DNA of 32,426 nucleotides from an uncultured Coriobacteriaceae bacterium (lineage in GTDB: Bacteria > Actinomycetota > Coriobacteriia > Coriobacteriales > Atopobiaceae), in NCBI GenBank assembly GCA_902803315.1, contig CADCPM010000098.1, positions 1-32,426 of the forward strand, in the 5' to 3' direction. A model generated the notes under the pieces. That model was not told where the DNA came from and did no database searches. It saw nothing but the letters and a program-made list of their open reading frames with translations. Position 1 is the stretch's first letter. Each line of letters opens with the position of its first letter. This document shows positions 1 through 6,004 of this stretch, piece after piece. Both the position numbers and the translations under genes were made by a program.

Positions 1-24
1 CGGCTCCGCGCTCGCTTCGCTCGC
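1..24 (+). repeat. Constant-head repeat, edge fragment (family 1)
   Basis: The window opens inside a copy of the head that recurs eight more times here. It matches the head up to the tandem CGCTCGCTT/CGCTCGC units and then diverges into CTGCGGCTCGG. The rest is outside the window, so arms cannot be judged. Confidence 0.6.
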
Positions 25-33
25 CTGCGGCTC

Positions 34-135
34 GGCCCTCCGCGCCCGCGACGTGGCCCCATGCGGCTCCGCGCTCGCTTCGCTCGCTCACTTCGTGAGT
101 CGCCGTATGGGGCCACGTCGCGGGCGCGGAGGGCC
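34..135 (+). repeat. Constant-head/variable-stem palindrome, copy 1 (family 1)
   Basis: Arms at 34-66 and 103-135 pair over 33 positions with a single mismatch. The head between them begins GCGGCTCCGCG, carries the small inverted repeat CTCACTTCGTGAG and ends in GTCGCCG. The arm sequence (it includes GCGACGTGGCCCC) is not shared with other copies. It lies past the end of the peptidase gene, beyond the family 2 palindrome. Confidence 0.9.
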
Positions 136-200
136 ACGTCGTCCAGAACTAAGTTGCGCGCAGACTGCCCTCGACTAGTGAGAGAATGTCGCCCAATCTA

Positions 201-301
201 GCCGTGTACACTTTTCGGCCCAAAACTATCCCTACCGTGCGCACAAATCGACCATATGTGCGCACGGCAGGGACGTTTGTAGACAGGAAAGTGTACACGG
301 C
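201..301 (-). repeat. GTGTACAC...GTGCGCACA composite palindrome, copy A (family 2)
   Basis: Left arm 201-246 pairs with right arm 256-301. The best conserved parts are the outer GCCGTGTACACTTT and the inner CCGTGCGCACA; the middle of the arm is less well paired. A GC-rich tail (302-345, containing CGGGAAAGTGCGC) also resembles, in reverse orientation, the stretch beside the copy at 11033-11200. The element starts about 55 bp past the stop codon of the M24 peptidase gene and could act as its terminator, though no T-tract follows. Confidence 0.8.
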
Positions 302-356
302 ACCTCCCCGGGCCCCGGGAAAGTGCGCCCGACCCCGTCTCGCGGGGGACGTCAGA

Positions 357-1487
357 TCACAGGCACACGAGGTCGTGGGTGGAGGTGGCGAACGGCTCAT
401 ACCCACTTTCGGTAAGGATGCCGCAGTCCTCCAGGCGCACGCCGAACTCTCCTGGCAAATAGATGCCTGGCTCGATGGTGAAAACGCACCCCTCGTCAAG
501 TATGTCGTCGCTGGTTCGTCCCGCAAAAGGCCTCTCGTGAATCTGGAGCCCTACCCCATGGCCAAGACCGTGGTTGAAGTAGTCCCCATAGCCAGCGTCG
601 CGAATCACGCCCACCGCAAGCTCATGCAGCTCCTTGCCGCTCATGCCGGGACGCACTGCCTGCGCGCACGTCTCGTGGGCACGTCGGACCACGTCATACA
701 CTTCGCGCTGCTTGTGGCCAGGCTCGCCCACGCACACCGTGCGCGTCATGTCGGCATGGTAGTCACCATACAAGGCACCATAATCCATTACGATCATGTC
801 GCCCTTCTGCACCACCCGCTCGCTCGGACGCGCGTGGGGATTGGCGCCGTTCGGACCCGCGGCTATGATGCTGTCGAACGAGAGCGCATGGGCACCCTCC
901 GCAAGCATGGCGGCCTCAAGCTCCGCCCTGATCTGCAGCTCGGTCATGCCAGGCTTCACGAACGAGCATATATGGTCGAACGCCGCGTCCGTAATCCGCT
1001 GCGCCTCACGCAGGAGCGATAGCTCCTCCTCGTCCTTGGACACACGCATAAGTGCAAGGTCACCATGCAACCGTGGTATCAGACAGGCACAAGAGACCTT
1101 GTTGAGCTCCACCCCAAGCTCCTCGTAGAACCCAAGCGTCAGCGTATCCTCTACCGCCAGCACCCTTATGCGCAGCTCGCGTACCTTATCTGCCACCCAT
1201 TTTGCATGAGAGACGATGCGCTCGTCCACGCACCAAGGACTCTGCTCGCCGAGCCTCTCGACGAACGACCCATAATACCGGGAATCCGTATGCAGCCAGG
1301 CACCGTCCAAGGTCACAAGCGCAGTATGGGCAACCTCGTCGTCGAGTACCCGTGACGCGGCGGTAAGCCATCGGATGTCGGCAATGTTTCGTATCATCAC
1401 GGCGCCGTATCCACGTTCGCCCATAAAATCGCGCAGCTTGCCCAGGCGCTTCTTTATTGCCACATTTTCGTCTTGCACGTTAGCCAT
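357..1487 (-). CDS. M24-family Xaa-Pro peptidase (PepP/PepQ-like)
   Basis: A cytoplasmic metallopeptidase expected to cleave peptides with proline at position 2, giving 376 residues. The N-terminal creatinase-like domain (about 1-130) precedes the pita-bread M24 domain. All five metal ligands of the family are visible: D235 (in MDYG), D246 (in ADMTRT), H310 (in HGLGHGVG), E339 (in TIEPGIYL) and E353 (in VRLED). An in-frame ATG five codons upstream overlaps the preceding stop as ATGA. I chose the internal ATG because AGGAG sits five bases before it. It is the last gene of aroK-aroB-like-pepP. In many bacteria this peptidase gene precedes efp, which is not in view here. Aminopeptidase versus dipeptidase specificity cannot be settled from sequence. 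Confidence 0.92.
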   Translation of the reverse strand: MANVQDENVAIKKRLGKLRDFMGERGYGAVMIRNIADIRWLTAASRVLDDEVAHTALVTLDGAWLHTDSRYYGSFVERLGEQSPWCVDERIVSHAKWVADKVRELRIRVLAVEDTLTLGFYEELGVELNKVSCACLIPRLHGDLALMRVSKDEEELSLLREAQRITDAAFDHICSFVKPGMTELQIRAELEAAMLAEGAHALSFDSIIAAGPNGANPHARPSERVVQKGDMIVMDYGALYGDYHADMTRTVCVGEPGHKQREVYDVVRRAHETCAQAVRPGMSGKELHELAVGVIRDAGYGDYFNHGLGHGVGLQIHERPFAGRTSDDILDEGCVFTIEPGIYLPGEFGVRLEDCGILTESGYEPFATSTHDLVCL

Positions 1488-1498
1488 CCTGGCTCCTC

Positions 1499-2602
1499 TC
1501 ATTCACTCTTCCGATGGACGGAGCACCATGCCTGTGCATGCTCCATCAAAAGCTCTTTTGGCACCGTCGCTAGCCGCACGCGCCCAATGCCAAAGGGGAC
1601 AAGTAACATGAACCGATTGGTATGGGAGTAATGCTCCTGCAACAGAGCGTCTGCCAACTCCTGCGCGTCTACGTCACAAACTGCCGACCCAACACCCAAC
1701 GCCTGCAGCAGCTCGTCTTGCGCCAGCATGTCGTCAATGGAAAGCTTGTCCAGCGCGACTGCAATACGCGCGCAGAAGCGCATACCCTCCGCCAACCTCA
1801 CCGACGGCGCAACGTCGTCCTTTGCCACACGCGCAAGCGCATGACAGAAACTCTGGCCATAGTCCAGCGACATCCGAATGGCTGCGGCAGTAGAAGAGGC
1901 AGTGAGTCCACGTTGCTTGGCCGTGGCGAGCAATTGAGTCAGGCGGACTTCCTCGTCTCCCCTCGCAAGTTCGTCCGCATGATCCCAAAGATCCGAGAAA
2001 ATGCGCTCAGAGCTCGCCATCGCCGTCGATGTCATAAGAGCGTTAGCGTGAAGGCTCTCTTCCGACCCCGCCTCCGCCATGCCCAGCTCCAAATCGAGCA
2101 ACGCGTGCTGTGCGCTCGGCTGAACCGACACCATGTACCTGCGTCCTGCCACATCCAGCGCGCGTGGAGTAATGACACCTTCCAAAAGCGCCACTTCGTC
2201 CGTAGGCACCGCGACGTATGGCATACCGCCGCACCAAGATCCGCACACGTATGTGACCATGCTAAGCACATCGGAGTCGCCCGCTGCACAGCAAAGGTCC
2301 TCGCCGGTCATCTGCTCTTGGGCAAGGTCTTCAAACAGAAGCATCGCCTGCTCCATATTGCAGACGGATCCATTTGGCAAGAGGTGCCAGCACACCTCAA
2401 AGCCCGTGTGCACCAACTGTCTTCGGACAAGCTCGCGTACGTCTTCGCTGCTGCTGGATAAGGCGACCACCATGGCCTTGCGAGGGCGACCCACCGAATC
2501 ACGAGCAATCGTAGACGCCTGGTCGAGCGCACCATAGCCCAAGCGCACATCGCACGAGCCACCTGCCACAGGCACCCATTGACGTTTGAGCGTATCGCTC
2601 AA
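1499..2602 (-). CDS. AroB-like protein with lost catalytic residues (probable pseudoenzyme)
   Basis: Collinear with 3-dehydroquinate synthase over its whole length (367 residues). The segment ending VAVPTDEVALLEG aligns with the NAD-site stretch that ends IQVPTTLLSQVDSS. SLDYGQSFCHAL aligns with LNLGHTFGHAI, and MLLVPFGIG with LILPLAIG. Functional residues are gone: GGGVVGD reads AAGDSDV, SVGGKTAVN reads GVITPRALD, the first zinc-site His of GHTFGHA is Gln, and the His of LHGEA is not conserved. It therefore probably lacks dehydroquinate synthase activity, although it sits between aroK and pepP. The start is a TTG overlapping the aroK stop as TTGA with GGAGG upstream; an ATG six codons earlier is less likely. 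It could be a regulatory or scaffold relic, or a strongly diverged enzyme. Confidence 0.8.
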   Translation of the reverse strand: MSDTLKRQWVPVAGGSCDVRLGYGALDQASTIARDSVGRPRKAMVVALSSSSEDVRELVRRQLVHTGFEVCWHLLPNGSVCNMEQAMLLFEDLAQEQMTGEDLCCAAGDSDVLSMVTYVCGSWCGGMPYVAVPTDEVALLEGVITPRALDVAGRRYMVSVQPSAQHALLDLELGMAEAGSEESLHANALMTSTAMASSERIFSDLWDHADELARGDEEVRLTQLLATAKQRGLTASSTAAAIRMSLDYGQSFCHALARVAKDDVAPSVRLAEGMRFCARIAVALDKLSIDDMLAQDELLQALGVGSAVCDVDAQELADALLQEHYSHTNRFMLLVPFGIGRVRLATVPKELLMEHAQAWCSVHRKSE

Positions 2603-3144
2603 AGCAATCCCTCCTCCCACAGCAGACGGCCTGCATCCTCCGCCACTTGCTCAAAGCTCTTGTTCCTTATGTCTACCACGTAGTCCGCGGCGTTTCGGAA
2701 CAGGGGACGACGGCGACTATACAGCTCGTTCACATCCTCCTGCCCAAGGTCGGGACGCTTTTCGGGATGCTGAATCTGCCTCAGCGAATCGGATAGGTCC
2801 CCATCCAAATATACGATGACGCCCATCTCGTGCATGATGGTGCAATTGCGGCTCCGCTCCACTATGCCTCCGCCGCAGCTCACCAAGAGGGACTTCTGCG
2901 TTCGAAGACGCTCGAGCACCTCGGTCTCGGCATCACGGAACGCCTCCTCGCCATCTTGCTCAAAGCATTCTCGCACCGTTTTGCACAAGAGACGCTCCGC
3001 CATCCGATCGGTATCCACATAGGCGCGGCGATACAGCCTGCCGAGGTTTCGAGCCAAAGTAGACTTGCCCGCACCTAAGAAGCCCACGAAGAAGATGTGG
3101 TCGCATCCTTCATGGGTAATATAGCCGTTGTCGTTGATCTGCAA
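2599..3144 (-). CDS. aroK: Shikimate kinase
   Basis: Phosphorylates shikimate at the 3-OH with ATP in the chorismate pathway; cytoplasmic. The 181 residues match the usual family size. Walker A GFLGAGKST lies at 21-29, the shikimate/Mg motif DTD at 44-46, CGGG at 90-93, and a lid-type segment containing KRPDL near 130. The start is TTG (3144-3142) preceded by AGGAG at seven bases, with no better start nearby. Its stop overlaps the start of the AroB-like gene, so translation of the two is probably coupled. Unlike its AroB neighbour, the kinase keeps every expected motif. Confidence 0.94.
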   Translation of the reverse strand: MQINDNGYITHEGCDHIFFVGFLGAGKSTLARNLGRLYRRAYVDTDRMAERLLCKTVRECFEQDGEEAFRDAETEVLERLRTQKSLLVSCGGGIVERSRNCTIMHEMGVIVYLDGDLSDSLRQIQHPEKRPDLGQEDVNELYSRRRPLFRNAADYVVDIRNKSFEQVAEDAGRLLWEEGLL

Positions 3145-3243
3145 CTAGAATCTCCTCATCGCGTTTGTACGAGAACGATTCTATCATCTCTGAGGTCCGT
3201 CTATGGCCACTCGGATGCAGAGAAGTGCGGCAAACAATCAAAC

Positions 3244-3393
3244 AGGGCCGTCGCCCGCCCCCGCACGAAGCGGAGGGCCATCGCCCGCCCCCGCGCGAAG
3301 CAGAGGGCCGTCGTCCGCGCACGCGCGAAGCAGAGGGCCGTCGTCCGCGCACGCGCGAAGCAGAGGGCCGTCGTCCGCGCACGCGCACGCGAC
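3244..3393. repeat. 30-bp tandem repeat, about five units
   Basis: Units start at 3244, 3274, 3304, 3334 and 3364, each opening AGGGCC(G/A)TCG. Units 3 and 4 are identical; units 1 and 2 differ at a few positions; the fifth diverges at its end. The 30-bp period keeps reading frames open. The last unit overlaps the outer end of the left arm of the adjacent palindrome. There are no spacers, so this is not a CRISPR array. Confidence 0.92.
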
Positions 3394-3471
3394 GCTGTCC
3401 GCAGGCGGCTCCGCGCTCGCTTCGCTCGCTCACTTCGTGAGTCGCCGCCTGCGGACAGCGTCGTGTGCGCG
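3382..3471 (+). repeat. Constant-head/variable-stem palindrome, copy 2 (family 1)
   Basis: The head occupies about 3405-3448. Arms 3382-3409 and 3444-3471 match as reverse complements at 27 of 28 positions; the arm includes GACGCTGTCCGCAG. It lies 60 bp beyond the yqeG stop, at the end of the ruvX-mltG-yqeG unit. Confidence 0.92.
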
Positions 3472-3530
3472 GGGGCACGAACAGCTTTAACAGAACTAGA
3501 GCGGTGGCTACTGATGGGAGGCGGGGGCGT

Positions 3531-4031
3531 CTATTCGCCTTCGTAGACGGCGCCACGCAAGAGGATGTTTTCGGCCTTGCGCAAAAGTAACGTGTACCAG
3601 AGGTCTTTCACGCTTTGGGGACGCACGAGCACCGTTTGCACTCCCGCTAAGTTTCCGGCAATCATATCGGTGAACAACTGGTCACCTATGAGCAGGGTTT
3701 GCTCGGGGGTAACGCCGCAGAGGAGCATGGCGCGCCATACCGCAATGGGCGCCGGTTTCATGGCGTGGTGTACGACCGCACAGTTCAGCTCCTCGGCGGA
3801 GGCGCACACCTCTTTTGTGTGGAAGTTGTTCGACACCATGCACACCGCTATGCCCGCTTGGCGTAGCCGAGTAAGCCAATCTGCGATCTCGGGCGGCGCG
3901 CAGGTTGCGTCGCGTGGCACAAGCGTGTTGTCGCGGTCCAGCAAGACGCAGCGGATACCCTGACGCCGAAGCTCGTCGACATCAATCAAATCGACCGAGT
4001 GTACGTATCTTTGCGCACGTACCAATGACAC
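3531..4031 (-). CDS. yqeG: YqeG-type HAD-family phosphatase
   Basis: A 166-residue cytoplasmic protein of the YqeG subgroup of HAD hydrolases. Motif I is DRDNT (D32, D34), motif II lies in VSNN (67-69), the motif III lysine is in MKPAP (K92), and motif IV is GDQLFTD (116-122). There is no cap domain, as usual for the group. The physiological substrate is not established. The start is GTG immediately after the mltG stop (TAA-GTG), with GGGGAG nine bases upstream, so it is translationally linked to mltG. It ends the alaS-side gene run; a constant-head palindrome follows. Confidence 0.88.
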   Translation of the reverse strand: MSLVRAQRYVHSVDLIDVDELRRQGIRCVLLDRDNTLVPRDATCAPPEIADWLTRLRQAGIAVCMVSNNFHTKEVCASAEELNCAVVHHAMKPAPIAVWRAMLLCGVTPEQTLLIGDQLFTDMIAGNLAGVQTVLVRPQSVKDLWYTLLLRKAENILLRGAVYEGE

Positions 4032-5504
4032 TTATTTCTTCTCCCCGTTAGCCTCGGCCTGTTCCTTAAGCGCCTCGGCATAGGCGCTGTCGTGCTCCTC
4101 ATACGTCTTCGAGTACGTATGCTTAGAATAGTTGTCGCTTTCTATGATGAAGAAGTACATGTAATCGGTATCGGCCGGCTCCATGGCCGCCTCTATGTTC
4201 CACAGACTCGGTGAGCATATGGGTGTGGGCGGCAGACCTTTATGCAGATAGGTGTTATAGGGGCTATCCTTCGTGAGGTCTTCGCTCGTTACGGCACCAC
4301 CGGTCTCATAGCCCATGGTCGCATCGCTTTCCAGCGCCTTACCAACGCTCAAGCGGTTGTAGAACACCGAAGAGACCTTGGGACGATCGTCCTCGTTGGT
4401 CGCCTCCTTCTCAATGACGGAGGCCAATTTGAGGATATCGTAGTCCGTGACGTTGAGGTTGTAGCGTTCGGCGAGCTTCTTTTCGGCGCCAGCCATGTCG
4501 AGACCGTTAACCTCGGATTGGAATTGGTCGAGCATGAGCCGAATTACCGCATCGGCGGTTTTGTCCTTGCCGGAGAGGTCGTAGGTCTTGGGATAGAGAT
4601 ACCCCTCCAAAGAATCCTTTCCCGCAGAGGCGAGGAAGGGATAGTCATCCACGTAGTTTGAGGCCTTTGCCTGATTCAGGAATTCCTTGCTCGGTATACC
4701 CAAGGAGCTCTCCACAAGAGCCGCCGTTTGCGTTACGGTAAGACCCTCGGGTACCTGCAGCTGCCCCTCTGCCGAGTTGGGCCCCGCAACGAGTTGGCGA
4801 ACGATTTCCGCGCAATCCGACCCCGTCACAAACGTATAGGTGCCGCTACGCAGGTTCTGGTCGGCATTTTGCTGTTGCACCGCCTTGCGAAAGTCCTTTG
4901 AGCTGTGTATTACGCCCGAATCCAGAAGCGCTTGCACGATTTCGGAACCTGAGGAGCCGTCGGGTATTACTACGGTTACTTGCTGACCGTCTTCCACGCG
5001 AGCGCCCTCATAGGGATGGAGCAAGTAGCGAATTCCGAAGAAGGCGCCAACGCCCGCGCCTGCGACAAGGAGGATTATGAGCAGCACGCCCCATACTGGG
5101 AAGCGCTTCTTCACGGGAGCAGCATGCATAGGTGCGCGTTTGCCACGCTTGGATGAACGAACCTTACCAGACGAAGAATTCACGCGCCTGGATCCTGTTG
5201 TAGAGAAAGAGCCGGTGTTGCCCGCGGACACGCGCTGGGAGCTGCCGGTGTTGCCCGCGGACACGCGCTGGGAGCTGCCGGTGTTGCCCGTCTTGAAAGA
5301 TCCGGTACCACCAGTAATAGGCTCAGAGCTGCCGGTACGCCCCGACGGCTTCCGCTGCTTCTTTGACTTGGAGTGTGCGCTACGCCTATCTGCCGACTTG
5401 GACGTATCCCGCGCACTGTGCTTGCGCGAAGGCGCAGAGCTGCCTCGCCTGCGACGATGCCTCTTCTCCCCGGACCCCTTGCGCCGGCTCTCCGATTTGG
5501 ACAT
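4032..5504 (-). CDS. mltG: Endolytic murein transglycosylase MltG
   Basis: Membrane-anchored enzyme that cuts nascent glycan strands and so sets their length. The 490-residue product has an unusually long cytoplasmic N-terminal tail (about 1-134) rich in Ser, Arg, Lys and Gly. A single transmembrane helix follows (about 135-160), then a LysM-like region and the YceG catalytic domain. The proposed catalytic Glu is E365 in ASVIEKEA, and the conserved SPYNTYL and GLPPTPI(C) stretches follow. I chose the ATG preceded by GAGAGG rather than an in-frame ATG 12 codons upstream, which lies inside ruvX. The tail contains an 11-residue direct duplication (NTGSSQRVSAG). It lies between ruvX and yqeG, as is common in Gram-positive bacteria. 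Confidence 0.93.
   Translation of the reverse strand: MSKSESRRKGSGEKRHRRRRGSSAPSRKHSARDTSKSADRRSAHSKSKKQRKPSGRTGSSEPITGGTGSFKTGNTGSSQRVSAGNTGSSQRVSAGNTGSFSTTGSRRVNSSSGKVRSSKRGKRAPMHAAPVKKRFPVWGVLLIILLVAGAGVGAFFGIRYLLHPYEGARVEDGQQVTVVIPDGSSGSEIVQALLDSGVIHSSKDFRKAVQQQNADQNLRSGTYTFVTGSDCAEIVRQLVAGPNSAEGQLQVPEGLTVTQTAALVESSLGIPSKEFLNQAKASNYVDDYPFLASAGKDSLEGYLYPKTYDLSGKDKTADAVIRLMLDQFQSEVNGLDMAGAEKKLAERYNLNVTDYDILKLASVIEKEATNEDDRPKVSSVFYNRLSVGKALESDATMGYETGGAVTSEDLTKDSPYNTYLHKGLPPTPICSPSLWNIEAAMEPADTDYMYFFIIESDNYSKHTYSKTYEEHDSAYAEALKEQAEANGEKK
5220..5285. repeat. 33-bp direct duplication inside mltG
   Basis: Two successive copies of a 33-bp unit (it includes GTTGCCCGCGGACACGCG) encode NTGSSQRVSAG twice, with a partial third NTGSF. 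It lies in the cytoplasmic tail and keeps frame, so the tail length may vary between strains. Confidence 0.9.
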
Positions 5505-5515
5505 GGCGGACCTCT

Positions 5516-5929
5516 CTAGTTGGTACGGGCGTCTAGCCACGTTTGAAGAAACAGCGAGGCGGCTACCATATCAATTTTTCCTCGCATACGTTTCTCGGTC
5601 AGACCCTCACTCCTAAGGATACGCTTTGCCTCAGCCGATGAAAGGCGTTCGTCAACAAACTCCAGAGGAAGACCGCAAGCGGAACGAATGCGCTCGGCAA
5701 CGGTACGAATTTTGAGTGCTTGGGGACCCTCCTCACCTGCCATAGTCCTAGGAAGTCCACACACCAAAACCTCTGGCTCATAGTCTTCCAACACGCGTCG
5801 CCAGGTTCGCGCATTGCCAACGACCTCCGGCGTGGGAAGCACGCACACCGGTGAGGCTATGGTCCCCGAAACATCGCTCGCGGCGATTCCTACCCGCACC
5901 TCTCCAATGTCTAACGCTACTGCTCGCAT
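5516..5929 (-). CDS. ruvX: RuvX/YqgF-type nuclease (Holliday junction resolvase-like, pre-16S rRNA processing)
   Basis: An RNase H-fold protein of 137 residues, the usual length. Its E. coli relative YqgF is implicated in 5' maturation of 16S rRNA; the resolvase name comes from the fold. The first acidic residue is D7 in the DIGEVRVGIA motif, followed by VCGLPRTM and the second acidic site in FVDERLSS; a late Asp is in KIDMVAA. The start ATG has GAGGAG at a good distance. Its stop lies 11 bases before the mltG start. It is separated from the upstream alaS by an intrinsic terminator. Confidence 0.92.
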   Translation of the reverse strand: MRAVALDIGEVRVGIAASDVSGTIASPVCVLPTPEVVGNARTWRRVLEDYEPEVLVCGLPRTMAGEEGPQALKIRTVAERIRSACGLPLEFVDERLSSAEAKRILRSEGLTEKRMRGKIDMVAASLFLQTWLDARTN

Positions 5930-5950
5930 GGTTCTCCTCGCGCGCTTAAG

Positions 5951-5991
5951 AAAAAGCCCCGACTCTCATTTCGCGAAACAAGAGCCGGGGC
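5951..5991 (-). terminator. Intrinsic terminator after alaS
   Basis: On the minus strand GCCCCGGCTCT pairs with AGAGTCGGGGC (one G-U pair), with a further self-complementary TTTCGCGAAA at the tip, followed by five T residues. It starts about 14 bp after the alaS stop. It is one of only two T-tract terminators in the window. Confidence 0.92.
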
Positions 5992-6004
5992 ACCCCTTCG
6001 ATCA

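Larger units (their letters stand above)
1..356. other. Gene-free stretch downstream of the M24 peptidase gene
   Basis: No credible gene is seen. The stretch holds an edge fragment of the constant-head repeat (1-24), a complete copy (34-135) and a composite palindrome (201-301, extending to about 345). The only open frames run through the palindromes and give Arg/Ser/Pro-rich translations. Confidence 0.7.
3145..3530. other. Gene-free stretch between yqeG and aroK
   Basis: It holds a 30-bp tandem repeat array (3244-3393) that runs into a constant-head palindrome (3382-3471). Long open frames here are translations of the repeat (Arg/Ala/Pro-rich) and are not genes. The aroK promoter is expected at about 3150-3240 but no convincing box was found. 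Confidence 0.7.

Noticed and set aside
3244..3393. CRISPR array
   Set aside because: The 30-bp units are directly adjacent without spacers, and no cas genes are near.
3097..3556. Long Arg/Ala/Pro-rich open frames on both strands
   Set aside because: They translate the 30-bp tandem repeat and the palindrome; open frames result from the repeat length being a multiple of three. No ribosome site or protein-like composition.
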